Position numbers and translations under genes: made by a program | Part shown: piece after piece, positions 9,076-17,236 of the stretch | Numbering within the stretch: the stretch's first letter is position 1 | Layout of the letters: the number at the start of each line of letters is the position of its first letter | From: Spirosoma montaniterrae | GTDB taxonomy: Bacteria; Bacteroidota; Bacteroidia; Cytophagales; Spirosomataceae | NCBI RefSeq assembly: GCF_001988955.1 | Contig: NZ_CP014263.1 | Location: 5,374,501 to 5,438,500 of the forward strand | Direction: 5' to 3' | DNA length: 64,000 nucleotides | Notes under the pieces: model-generated | What the model was told of the DNA's origin: nothing | Database searches by the model: none | What the model saw: the letters and a program-made list of their open reading frames with translations, nothing else

Positions 9076-10617
9076 TTAACTGACCGGTGTCTTCAGTGTT
9101 TCGAGTGCCTGTTCCAGTCGGGCCATTGTTTCGGCTTTACCGATAATTTCGAGCGTCAGCATCAGGTCAGGGCCGGCACCAACGCCTGTGAGGGCCAGCC
9201 GCATAGCCTGCATGATTTTGCCCTGCTTGATGCCTGCCTGTGTAAGCGTATCAGACAGTAGATGTTTGATGTCGTCGGCCACAAACAGGCCGCTATAGCG
9301 TTGCAGCGCGTCGCGGAAGGCCGTTACTGCCCGCACGGCGTCGGCGTTCCACTTGGCGGTTGCCACGGTTTCATCATACGAAGTCGGCGCGTTAAAAATT
9401 GTACTGGCTTCATCGAAAATTTCGCGGGCGAAACTAACGCGGCCTTTCAGCAGCGACACGATTTTTTCGGCCCGTTCGAGTGGGCAGTCGTAACCGGCGG
9501 CTTCGGCCTGTTGCTGTACGGTTGGGGCCAGTTCGGCATCGGGCCGTTGCCGAATATACTGTTGGTTGAACCATTGCGCCTTCTGAATGTCGAACCGCGC
9601 CCCGGCTTTATGCACCTGGGCCAGATCGAAACTGGCAATTAGTTCGTCCATCGTAAACAGTTCCTGCTCGGTGCCGGGGTTCCAGCCCAGCAGAGCCAGA
9701 AAGTTGACCGTTGCTTCGGGGAGGTAGCCTTCTTCGCGAAAGCCCCGCGCCACCGTGCCCGTTTGGGGATCTGTCCATTCGAGCGGGAAAATAGGGAAGC
9801 CGCCGACATCGGCATCGCGTTTGCTGAGTTTGCCATTGCCTTCGGGTTTGAGCAGCAGCGGCAGGTGGGCAAACTGTGGCATCGTGCTTTCCCAGCCGAG
9901 GTAGCGGTACAGCAGCACGTGCAGCGGAGCCGAGGGCAACCACTCTTCTCCACGAATTACGTGGGTGATGCCCATCAGATGATCGTCAACGATATTGGCG
10001 AGATGGTAGGTCGGCAGGCCGTCGGACTTCAGCAGAATCTTGTCGTCGATAGCCGACGAATGCACGTTTACCCACCCCCGGATGATGTCGTTGAGCCGTA
10101 CTTCTTCTTTGCGTGGCGTTTTGAGCCGAATCACATACGGCTCACCAGCGTCGATGCGGCTGCTGACCTCATCGGCTTTCATTGTCAGTGAGTTGCGCAT
10201 TTGCATCCGCGTGATGGCATTGTACTGAGCAGCGGGCGCGTTGGCTGCTTCGAGCCGGGCACGCATGGCATCGAGTTCGTCGGCAGTATCGAAGGCGTAA
10301 TACGCTTTGCCTTCGTCGACCAACCGCTGTGCTTCTTTCTGATAAATCTCGCGCCGTTCCGACTGGCGGTATGGCCCGTTGTCACCGCCAACGCCTTGCC
10401 CTTCATCAATCTGAATACCAGCCCAGCGCAGGCTTTCAATGATGTACTCTTCGGCTCCCGGCACAAACCGATTCTGATCGGTGTCTTCGATGCGGAGGAG
10501 CATTTTTCCGCCCATCTTGCGGGCGAACAGGTAATTGTATAGTGCCGTTCGCACCCCGCCAATGTGCAGCGGGCCGGTAGGGCTGGGCGCGAAACGAACG
10601 CGAACAGAGTTTTGCAT
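9076..10617 (-). CDS. gltX: Glutamate--tRNA ligase
   Basis: Class I aminoacyl-tRNA synthetase of 513 residues that charges tRNA-Glu in the cytoplasm. The HIGH-type motif is FAPSPTGPLHIGG near residue 15 and the KMSKS-type motif is KLSKRD near residue 250. The GluRS zinc/anticodon-binding helical domains follow. ATG 10617 is chosen (start MQNSVRVRFAPSPTGP); the 21-codon upstream extension is encoded by inverted repeat B. ridA is upstream on the same strand across that repeat, and the 95-residue acidic protein is downstream. No GatCAB genes are in the window, so discriminating or not cannot be judged. Confidence 0.97.
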   Translation of the reverse strand: MQNSVRVRFAPSPTGPLHIGGVRTALYNYLFARKMGGKMLLRIEDTDQNRFVPGAEEYIIESLRWAGIQIDEGQGVGGDNGPYRQSERREIYQKEAQRLVDEGKAYYAFDTADELDAMRARLEAANAPAAQYNAITRMQMRNSLTMKADEVSSRIDAGEPYVIRLKTPRKEEVRLNDIIRGWVNVHSSAIDDKILLKSDGLPTYHLANIVDDHLMGITHVIRGEEWLPSAPLHVLLYRYLGWESTMPQFAHLPLLLKPEGNGKLSKRDADVGGFPIFPLEWTDPQTGTVARGFREEGYLPEATVNFLALLGWNPGTEQELFTMDELIASFDLAQVHKAGARFDIQKAQWFNQQYIRQRPDAELAPTVQQQAEAAGYDCPLERAEKIVSLLKGRVSFAREIFDEASTIFNAPTSYDETVATAKWNADAVRAVTAFRDALQRYSGLFVADDIKHLLSDTLTQAGIKQGKIMQAMRLALTGVGAGPDLMLTLEIIGKAETMARLEQALETLKTPVS

Positions 10618-10626
10618 AGGAAATGG

Positions 10627-10704
10627 TTCAATGACTGAATGATTGACTGATTGAATGAAGACCTGAACCACCTCATTCAATCAGTCAACTACTCAATCAT
10701 TCAA
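10627..10704. repeat. Intergenic inverted repeat B (8-nt unit family)
   Basis: Arms 10627-10658 and 10673-10704 pair over 32 nt with five mismatches. The right arm is four consecutive 8-nt units, starting at 10673, 10681, 10689 and 10697, of consensus TCATTCAA. The ridA stop codon (10703-10701 on the minus strand) lies inside the right arm. The left arm abuts the gltX start. It shares its unit with element I at 60.7 kb. Confidence 0.85.
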
Positions 10705-11069
10705 AAAATGGCTATCACTGAAATTTCAACATTGACGTCTTTGGGCAGGCGGGCCACTTCAACCGTTTCGCGAGCCGGTGGGTTTTGGCTGAAAAACTGG
10801 CCGTATACCTCGTTGATGGCCGAGAAGTTGTTCATGTCTTTCACAAAAATGCTGGCTTTCACGATGTTGGCATAATCCATGTCGGCGGCTTTGAGAATGG
10901 CTCCGATGTTTTCCATTACCTTTTGCGTCTCGGCCCGGATGTCGCCCAGCGGGGCCAGTTCAATAGCTACCTGACCCGAAACGTACAGTGTGTTGTTGGC
11001 TTTTACTGCCTGACTATACGGACCGATAGGCGCGGGAGCCTGTTCGGTGTAAACAATTTGCTTGCTCAT
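10701..11069 (-). CDS. ridA: RidA/YjgF family enamine/imine deaminase
   Basis: A 122-residue RidA-family protein. RidA hydrolyses reactive enamine/imine intermediates (such as 2-aminoacrylate) released by PLP enzymes. The family pattern is clear: APAPIGPYSQAV near the N-terminus, LYVSGQ, then IVKASIFVKDMNNFSAINEVYGQFF and PPARETVEVARLP containing the conserved Arg. ATG 11069 gives the standard start. The last residues (SVIAIF) run into repeat B, which supplies the TGA stop. The upstream region is shared with the divergent App1-like gene. Confidence 0.95.
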   Translation of the reverse strand: MSKQIVYTEQAPAPIGPYSQAVKANNTLYVSGQVAIELAPLGDIRAETQKVMENIGAILKAADMDYANIVKASIFVKDMNNFSAINEVYGQFFSQNPPARETVEVARLPKDVNVEISVIAIF

Positions 11070-11157
11070 GGTTTTTACTATATCGTGCAAAGTTACCACC
11101 AAAGTGCGGCTTACCCGAAACAGCCTGTACCAACTTCATGTTTCCGATTTCTGCGTC

Positions 11158-12264
11158 ATGACCGATCAATCTACCTTCGAGCGACTGAAAAACCGGCTGC
11201 TGGGCCGTCTCGATGCCCACAAGCCTTATAAAATTGTGTATTACCGGGGTTTTGGTTCACCAACGGCGGTGTGGCTCAAAGGCCGCGTGCTGCGTGAGCG
11301 CGACCTCAGTACGCCTTCCGACAACGACACGTTTATCGAGAATCTGCTGGCAACGTATCAGCGTTTTGAAAGCGATGAAGTGCCGGGCGTAACGGTGAGC
11401 GTCGAAGCATTTGGACAAACACACACCACCGTGACGGATAGCGAAGGCTATTTTGAGGTGACAATTAACCCGCCCAACGACCTGTTGGCAGCATATCCCG
11501 GTCGGGTATGGTTTCCGGTGCGGTATGCACTCAACGGCATCATGCAACCGGTCACGGGCGAACCTGTCGTGAAAGATGGGCATCTGATGGTGTCACCCCC
11601 GTTTAGTCAGTTTGGCGTTATCTCCGATATTGATGATACTGTTTTGGTAACGGGAGCCACGAGCTTGGTGCAAACGGCGAAACTTACGTTTTTGGGCAAT
11701 GCCTACACCCGTCTGCCGTTTGGTGGTGTGGCTGCGTTTTACCGGGCGTTGCAGAGCGGGCCGATCACAACCCTCTTTAACCCAATTTATTACGTGTCGA
11801 GTAGTCCGTGGAATTTGTATGATCTGCTGGTCGATTTTTTCCGTATCCAAGGCGTGCCAAAAGGGCCATTGCTGTTGCGTGACTTTGGCCTGAATCGCGA
11901 ACTGCTGTCGTCGGGGGGGCACCACACGCACAAACTGGCGATGATTCGGAAGGTGCTGGACGTGAATCCGCAACTGGCGTTCGTGCTGATTGGCGATAGT
12001 GGGCAACAGGACCCCGAAATTTATACGCAGGTAGTAAAGGAAAATCCGGGTCGTATCCGGGCCATCTACATCCGCGACGTAACGGCGAAAGATCGGCGCG
12101 ACGAGGCCGTGCGCGAACTAATTCGGGCTGCTGATGCGCAAAACGTGCCGATGCTGCTGGTGCCTGATACCGTTGCTGCCGCCGAACATGCCGCCCAGCT
12201 TGGCCTGATTGACCCCGACACGCTGCCCGAAATCCGCGCTGACCGGCAAGCCGATGAGGAGTGA
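11158..12264 (+). CDS. App1-like phosphatidate phosphatase domain protein
   Basis: A 368-residue protein with the DUF2183/App1 catalytic domain (about residues 150-330). The HAD-like DxDxT signature appears as SDIDDTVL near residue 160, with GDSGQQDPEIY as the distal acidic motif. The N-terminal 140 residues form a beta-rich domain (VTVSVEAFGQTHTTVTDSEGYFEV) typical of the bacterial members. Yeast App1 is a Mg-dependent phosphatidate phosphatase; the bacterial substrate is unproven. There is no signal peptide. ATG 11158 starts after a short region shared with the divergent ridA. It is followed by 100 bp and then the response regulator. Confidence 0.85.
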   Translation: MTDQSTFERLKNRLLGRLDAHKPYKIVYYRGFGSPTAVWLKGRVLRERDLSTPSDNDTFIENLLATYQRFESDEVPGVTVSVEAFGQTHTTVTDSEGYFEVTINPPNDLLAAYPGRVWFPVRYALNGIMQPVTGEPVVKDGHLMVSPPFSQFGVISDIDDTVLVTGATSLVQTAKLTFLGNAYTRLPFGGVAAFYRALQSGPITTLFNPIYYVSSSPWNLYDLLVDFFRIQGVPKGPLLLRDFGLNRELLSSGGHHTHKLAMIRKVLDVNPQLAFVLIGDSGQQDPEIYTQVVKENPGRIRAIYIRDVTAKDRRDEAVRELIRAADAQNVPMLLVPDTVAAAEHAAQLGLIDPDTLPEIRADRQADEE

Positions 12265-12366
12265 TGCTGCTGGCTAAACCTTGTCAATTGACGGTAGCAG
12301 CTTTTAAAATTCCTAAACAGCTTCTATATTTAGAAAATAAAGGCAAGTGAACCGACAGGGAAAAGA

Positions 12367-13035
12367 ATGAAGATACTGGTTGTTGAAGATGATCCAAAGC
12401 TGGCATCGTTTGTCCGCAAAGGCTTTGAAGCTGAAGCCTGCGAGGTAGTGGTAGCTTACGATGGGCAGACGGGTCGGGCTATGTTCAACAAGCAACCTTA
12501 CGATGTAATTATCCTCGACGTGAATATGCCACATATCAACGGGTTTGAGTTGTGTCGGCAAATCAGGCAGCATAATACGGAGATTCCTATCCTGATGCTG
12601 ACCGCTCTGGATAGTTTAGACGACAAGGCCGAAGGCTTCGGTGCCGGAGCTGATGATTACCTGAGTAAGCCCTTTGAGTTCCGCGAGTTGTGGCTACGTA
12701 CTCAGGCACTTACCCGTCGGCACCATACCGCTCCGCAGCGATCCCTCCAGTTGGCCGACCTGGTGCTGAATCCTGAATCTAAAATAGTTACGCGGGCGGG
12801 CAAACGCATTGACCTTACCACCCGCGAATACGCATTGCTGGAATACCTGCTGCGCAACCAGGGCCGGATTATTTCACGCGTCGATATTGCGGAGCGGGTA
12901 TGGGACGTCAATTTTGATACGAATACTAATGTCATTGATGTGTACATTGGCTACCTGCGCCGTAAAATCGACCGGGATTTTACGCCTAAACTCGTGCATA
13001 CGGTAGTGGGTATGGGATACGTACTTCGTGAATAA
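12367..13035 (+). CDS. OmpR/CusR-type response regulator
   Basis: A 222-residue two-component regulator. The receiver domain (1-115) has the acidic pair VVEDD, phospho-acceptor Asp51 (IILDVNMP), a Thr in LMLTALD and the conserved Lys in LSKPFE. A winged-helix Trans_reg_C domain follows (about 127-222: TTREYALLEYLLRNQGRIISR ... VIDVYIGYLRRKID). Its kinase begins 7 bp downstream. The regulator most likely recognises the 19-bp direct repeat found upstream of both RND pump units (14417-14435 and 20419-20437), as OmpR-family proteins bind ~11-bp-spaced direct repeats. That link is inference. Confidence 0.95.
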   Translation: MKILVVEDDPKLASFVRKGFEAEACEVVVAYDGQTGRAMFNKQPYDVIILDVNMPHINGFELCRQIRQHNTEIPILMLTALDSLDDKAEGFGAGADDYLSKPFEFRELWLRTQALTRRHHTAPQRSLQLADLVLNPESKIVTRAGKRIDLTTREYALLEYLLRNQGRIISRVDIAERVWDVNFDTNTNVIDVYIGYLRRKIDRDFTPKLVHTVVGMGYVLRE

Positions 13036-13041
13036 CTGGTC

Positions 13042-14409
13042 ATGCTTATTCGGAATAAACTGACGCTGCTGTTTACGATTCTGGTGCTGGCCATTCAGTT
13101 TACGTTCTCCGCTTTTGTTTACTCATTCTATTCGGTATACCGTCGGCAGGAGTTTTATGGGCAACTGCGGGCTAAGGCGCAGGTATTCGGGCGCGTGCTG
13201 ATTGGGCGACAGGATGTGGCCCATTTGCTTAGTGCGCGTGTGCGGGCCAGCGACTTGCTCACCCTTACTGATGAGCAGATCAGTATTTATGATCGCCAGT
13301 TCCGCCCCCTGTTCGATAACCAGAATGCTTCTTATGAACATAAAGAACGGTCATTGCTGCCGACCTTGACGAAACAGCCGGTGGTGGCCTTCACTATTGA
13401 TAAAGCTGAAGGCGTTGGCGTGGTGTTTCGTCAGGGAACCCAGCCATATTACGTTTTTGTGACAGGCTACGACGGGCTGGGCCGCTCCAAACGCGAAAAC
13501 CTGCTGCTCATTATTCTGATTGGCAACCTCGGTGGCTTCGCGCTCATTCTGCTGGCTGGCTGGTACGTATCCGGGCGATTTTTGCAGCCCCTTGCCGATA
13601 TGGCCCAGACCGTTCGTGAAGTATCGGCCAACCACCTCCATACCCGTGTCAACGAAGGCAACCGGCGCGATGAGATCGCTCAACTGGCTATCACCTTCAA
13701 CGGCTTGCTGGGAGAACTGGAGCGGGCATTTGAGAGTCAGCGGCAGTTTGTAGCCCACGCATCGCATGAACTGCGAACACCCCTAACCAACGTACTGGGT
13801 ACGCTCGACATCTCACTGACCTACGATACCGACCCGGCCCAATGGCGGCAGAGTATGCGCAGTGCTATAGACGAAATCAGAAAGCTAATTCAACTGACGA
13901 ATAGCTTACTTAATTTAGCAAAAGCATCGGGTAGCTCCACCACAATGGCACCCATTCGGCTCGATGAGTGCCTGCTCGACGCCATTGCCCAGGTGCAACA
14001 GAAATATGCCGGACGGCAAATCAACCTGTCGTTTGGCACCTTATCCGACGATTATTACATCGTAACTGGAAATCAGTTACTGCTAACCACCGCTTTCGCG
14101 AACATTCTCGACAATGCCTGCAAGTATTCAGAGGCATCGGTGCGCGTAGTGCTGGAAAAGTTAACTGACGCCGACCGATATACTATTCAGGTAACTGATC
14201 AGGGGCGTGGCATTACCAGCGATGACCTGCCGCACGTTTTTAGCCCTTTAGTGCGGGGGCACAATGTGGCGGGGGTGCAGGGCTTTGGTGTAGGGCTGGC
14301 TATTACAAAGCAGCTTATCACGCTGCATCACGGAAGTATTCAGATTGAATCCAGCCCGGACGTAGGCACAACCGTTCATATTGAGTTGCCTGCTCTGCCC
14401 GCTGCGTGA
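13042..14409 (+). CDS. Sensor histidine kinase
   Basis: A 455-residue membrane kinase. TM1 is about residues 10-32, a periplasmic sensor loop is about 33-150, and TM2 is about 155-178, followed by a HAMP linker. The HisKA box has His242 (FVAHASHELRTPLTN). The HATPase_c domain shows the N box (NILDNACKYS), G1 (DQGRGI) and G2 (GFGVGLAIT) motifs. The layout matches the CusS/heavy-metal sensor class, though the loop has no obvious Met/His metal cluster. It sits 7 bp after the response regulator and directly upstream of the CzcCBA-like operon, which suggests it senses a toxic metal or envelope stress and controls efflux. Confidence 0.95.
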   Translation: MLIRNKLTLLFTILVLAIQFTFSAFVYSFYSVYRRQEFYGQLRAKAQVFGRVLIGRQDVAHLLSARVRASDLLTLTDEQISIYDRQFRPLFDNQNASYEHKERSLLPTLTKQPVVAFTIDKAEGVGVVFRQGTQPYYVFVTGYDGLGRSKRENLLLIILIGNLGGFALILLAGWYVSGRFLQPLADMAQTVREVSANHLHTRVNEGNRRDEIAQLAITFNGLLGELERAFESQRQFVAHASHELRTPLTNVLGTLDISLTYDTDPAQWRQSMRSAIDEIRKLIQLTNSLLNLAKASGSSTTMAPIRLDECLLDAIAQVQQKYAGRQINLSFGTLSDDYYIVTGNQLLLTTAFANILDNACKYSEASVRVVLEKLTDADRYTIQVTDQGRGITSDDLPHVFSPLVRGHNVAGVQGFGVGLAITKQLITLHHGSIQIESSPDVGTTVHIELPALPAA

Positions 14410-14416
14410 TATACAA

Positions 14417-14435
14417 TCTCATATTGTTCTCATCT
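14417..14435 (+). promoter_or_regulatory. Candidate response-regulator operator upstream of the CzcCBA-like operon
   Basis: The 19-bp sequence TCTCATNNNGTTCTCATCT is a direct repeat of TCTCAT with an 11-bp period. The same motif with identical spacing occurs at 20419-20437 before the second pump operon, matching at 16 of 19 positions; only the three central bases differ. It lies 8 bp after the kinase stop. A CTTTTG box lies 27 bp downstream of its end. Confidence 0.6.
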
Positions 14436-14493
14436 CGTTTTTAATCGGCCAACTGACTTTTGGGGCATTACACGCACAAAAGAACCTGTTGCC

Positions 14494-14751
14494 ATGAAAA
14501 CCCAACGCCCTTTCAATATCCTTCCGGCGGGTTTACTGCTGGGGTTAGCCGGCTCACTGCTACTGAATCTATATCAGCTCAATGAGCGAAATAGACAAAC
14601 GGCTGGTATTCTGCCAGCAGAATCGAAAAATACGGGTCAAACGGCCATCGCCGAAGGTATGGCTGTGCATCGACGGCACAATACCCACAAAGACAGTCTG
14701 CCGCTGACCTCGCCACCCGGCTCCCTGATGAAACCCCATGCCCGTCGCTAA
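14494..14751 (+). CDS. Small single-pass membrane protein, unknown function
   Basis: An 85-residue protein with one N-terminal transmembrane/signal segment (ILPAGLLLGLAGSLLLNLYQL, about residues 9-29). A polar periplasmic tail with several His/Arg residues (HRRHNTHKDS) follows. It is the first gene after the candidate operator and lies 29 bp before the TolC-like gene, so it is probably the leader gene of the metal-efflux operon. I do not recognise a family; the His-rich tail makes metal binding conceivable but unproven. Confidence 0.6.
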   Translation: MKTQRPFNILPAGLLLGLAGSLLLNLYQLNERNRQTAGILPAESKNTGQTAIAEGMAVHRRHNTHKDSLPLTSPPGSLMKPHARR

Positions 14752-14780
14752 AGCCATTAACCTGATTCTAAGATACAGTA

Positions 14781-16085
14781 ATGAACCGCTGCCACTTTTT
14801 CGTCTTCGGGTTGCTGCTGACCGGTACTCTGTTGCTGGGGCAACGGCGTCAGGCTGAAGCCGCTTCTCCTGCTGATACCCTGACGCTGACTCTGGCTCAG
14901 GCCGAAGCACAGTTTCGTTCGGGGAACCTGCAATTGCTTGCCTCTCAGGCCGGTATCAGTGAAAATCAAGCCTATGAATACCAGGCTCGGCTAATCAACA
15001 ATCCCACCATTTATGTAGAACAAATGCCTTATAACCACCAAACGGGAGAGTTTATGCCGTTTCGGAGAACCAACTCCGAGCAGGTAGTGCAGGTGCAGCA
15101 ACTGCTGCTGCTGGCAGGGAAGCGAAACAAGCAGTTAGCTATTGCCCGCCAGCAGACAACCTTAGCCGCCGACCGCTTTTATGACCTTATCCGAACGCTG
15201 ACATATCAGGTACGGTCTACGTTCTACGATCTCTACTATGCCCGGCAGGCTCTCGGTGTGTATGGACAGGAAATCAGTACGTTACGCCAGACGGTGAACC
15301 TGTTTAAGCAACAGTACGATAAAGGCAACATACCACTGAAAGACCTTGCCCGCCTGAAAGCATACCTATTCAACCTGACTACCGAACAGCAACAATTTCT
15401 TCGCCGGGTTGCCGATGCTAATGCTGATCTGACAGTGCTGCTCAACGTGTCCCCAACCATAGCCATACAGCCAACGGTCGGCGAAACCGCAGCAACCGAT
15501 TCGGCGACCGTAGCCCGGCTCAACGTAAGCGACTTGTATCAGACCGCCGAAAAAAGCCGATTCGACCTGAAAGCCTTTCGCGACGGGGTTAAACTGGAAC
15601 AACAGAACCTGATTCTGCAAAAAGCACTGGCCGTGCCCGATCTGACGCTTCAGGGGACTTACGACCGTAATGCGGGCTTCATTCCCAACTATTTTGGGAT
15701 TGGTGTGGGGAGCAGCCTGCCGTTTTTCAACAGAAATCAGGGCAACATTAAGGCGGCAGCCATCCGTACCCAGAGTAGTCAGCAATTGAGCCGGGCCTAT
15801 CAGTTGCAGGTAGAGGGCGAGGTACAGCGGGCATACGAAAAAGCGCTGCAAACCGAACAGCTTTACTACACCTTCGATAATCGCTTCAACGCCGATTTTG
15901 CCCGGCTAATCGAAGGCGTGATTACCAACTACCGCAAGCAAAATATCGATGTAGTGGAGTTTCTGGACTTTTTCGATTCCTACAAAAACAGCCAGATTCA
16001 GTACAATCAACTACAGAACGACCGACAACAGAGCCTCGAAGCACTCAATTTTGCCGTGGGAGCCAATGTCTTAGTCGCAAAATAA
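14781..16085 (+). CDS. TolC/CzcC-like outer-membrane efflux protein
   Basis: A 434-residue outer membrane factor with a signal peptide (ending AEAASPA). It has two long coiled-coil halves typical of OEP domains (LTLAQAEAQFRSGNLQLLASQAGISENQAYEYQARLINNPTIYVEQ; later VEGEVQRAYEKALQTEQLYYTF). The trimeric barrel/tunnel would export substrates through the outer membrane. It is followed by the membrane-fusion protein and the CzcA-like pump, the normal CzcCBA gene order. Confidence 0.92.
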   Translation: MNRCHFFVFGLLLTGTLLLGQRRQAEAASPADTLTLTLAQAEAQFRSGNLQLLASQAGISENQAYEYQARLINNPTIYVEQMPYNHQTGEFMPFRRTNSEQVVQVQQLLLLAGKRNKQLAIARQQTTLAADRFYDLIRTLTYQVRSTFYDLYYARQALGVYGQEISTLRQTVNLFKQQYDKGNIPLKDLARLKAYLFNLTTEQQQFLRRVADANADLTVLLNVSPTIAIQPTVGETAATDSATVARLNVSDLYQTAEKSRFDLKAFRDGVKLEQQNLILQKALAVPDLTLQGTYDRNAGFIPNYFGIGVGSSLPFFNRNQGNIKAAAIRTQSSQQLSRAYQLQVEGEVQRAYEKALQTEQLYYTFDNRFNADFARLIEGVITNYRKQNIDVVEFLDFFDSYKNSQIQYNQLQNDRQQSLEALNFAVGANVLVAK

Positions 16086-16114
16086 CCTGCTGTAAATCAA
16101 TAACCTGATTCGTT

Positions 16115-17221
16115 ATGAACAAGCATATTCATGCATACCTGATTCGGATGGTCTGGGCAACTCTTGCCCTACTAACAGGTGTTTTGGCCGGGTGTCAGTC
16201 GACGGCCAGATCAGATCAGTCGGCGCAGACCGACAAGCCAACCGTGAATCTGCTGGCAAATGCCCGTATCGACACGGCCCGCTTGGCCCCCGTTGCCGAC
16301 GAGATTGCGCTGACGGGTAAAATCACCTTCAACCAGGACCGGATAGTCAAAGTATTTCCGCTGGTAGGCGGACATATCGAAACCGTCAGGGCCGACCTCG
16401 GCGACTACGTACGCAAAGGGCAGGTGCTGGCTATGCTTCGTTCCGGCGATCTGGCCGACCTCTCGCAGCAGGCTGTGGCGGCTCGCGGGCAGGTAGCCGT
16501 AGCGCAGAAAAACCTACAGGTGGCTGAAGACATGACAAAAGCCGGGCTTAGTTCGCAGCGCGACTTAGTGGCTGCCCGCGAGCAATTTCTGGCGGCCAAA
16601 GGCGAGCTGGCCCGCGTGGGCGAACGGCAGCGCATTATGGGCAGTGCGGGGTCGGCATACGCCGTTAAAGCCCCTATGAGCGGATTTGTAGTCGAAAAAA
16701 GCGCGTCGCCCGGTATGGAACTCCGCTCCGACGACCCCGAAAACCTGTTCACCATCTCAAATCTTGATCAGGTCTGGGTTATAGCCAACGTATATGAGTC
16801 TGATCTGTCGCATATCCAGGTAGGCAATCAGGCAACCATAACCACCCTCTCATATCCTGACCGCGTGTTTCGGGGAAAAATCGACAAGGTATTCAACATG
16901 CTCGATCCCGACAGCAAGACCCTCCGGGTGCGCGTCACACTGCCCAACCCCGATTTCACGCTCAAACCTGAAATGTTTGCCAACGTAAGCGTACAGTACG
17001 CCGGACACGAGCAGCGGGTGGCTATTCCGGCCAACGCAGTTTTGTTCGACAAGAGCCGCAACTTCGTGGTAGCCGTTACGCAGCAGGGGCAACCGGTGGT
17101 GCGGGAGGTGAACGTCTTCAAAACTATTGGTGATAGAACCTACCTGACCAGCGGCCTACAGGCGGGTGAGCGGGTGGTATCACAAAACGGATTACTCATT
17201 TACAATGCACTGAGCAACTAA
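16115..17221 (+). CDS. CzcB/CusB-like RND periplasmic adaptor lipoprotein
   Basis: A 368-residue membrane-fusion protein with a lipobox (LLTGVLAGCQS). It has a barrel-sandwich/lipoyl half (VFPLVGGHIETVRADLGDYVRKGQVLAML), a helical hairpin (about residues 120-170), the second lipoyl half (VKAPMSGFVVEKSASPGMEL) and a beta-barrel region (VWVIANVYESDLSHIQVG). It bridges the CzcA-like pump and the TolC-like channel. It starts 29 bp after the TolC gene and ends 15 bp before the pump gene, so all are one operon. No Met/His-rich metal loop is visible. Confidence 0.93.
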   Translation: MNKHIHAYLIRMVWATLALLTGVLAGCQSTARSDQSAQTDKPTVNLLANARIDTARLAPVADEIALTGKITFNQDRIVKVFPLVGGHIETVRADLGDYVRKGQVLAMLRSGDLADLSQQAVAARGQVAVAQKNLQVAEDMTKAGLSSQRDLVAAREQFLAAKGELARVGERQRIMGSAGSAYAVKAPMSGFVVEKSASPGMELRSDDPENLFTISNLDQVWVIANVYESDLSHIQVGNQATITTLSYPDRVFRGKIDKVFNMLDPDSKTLRVRVTLPNPDFTLKPEMFANVSVQYAGHEQRVAIPANAVLFDKSRNFVVAVTQQGQPVVREVNVFKTIGDRTYLTSGLQAGERVVSQNGLLIYNALSN

Positions 17222-17236
17222 CCGGGTAATCACGCC

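Noticed and set aside
12265..12366. Third copy of the TCTCAT operator upstream of the response regulator
   Set aside because: The 102-bp region was read on both strands and contains no TCTCAT pair with the 11-bp period.
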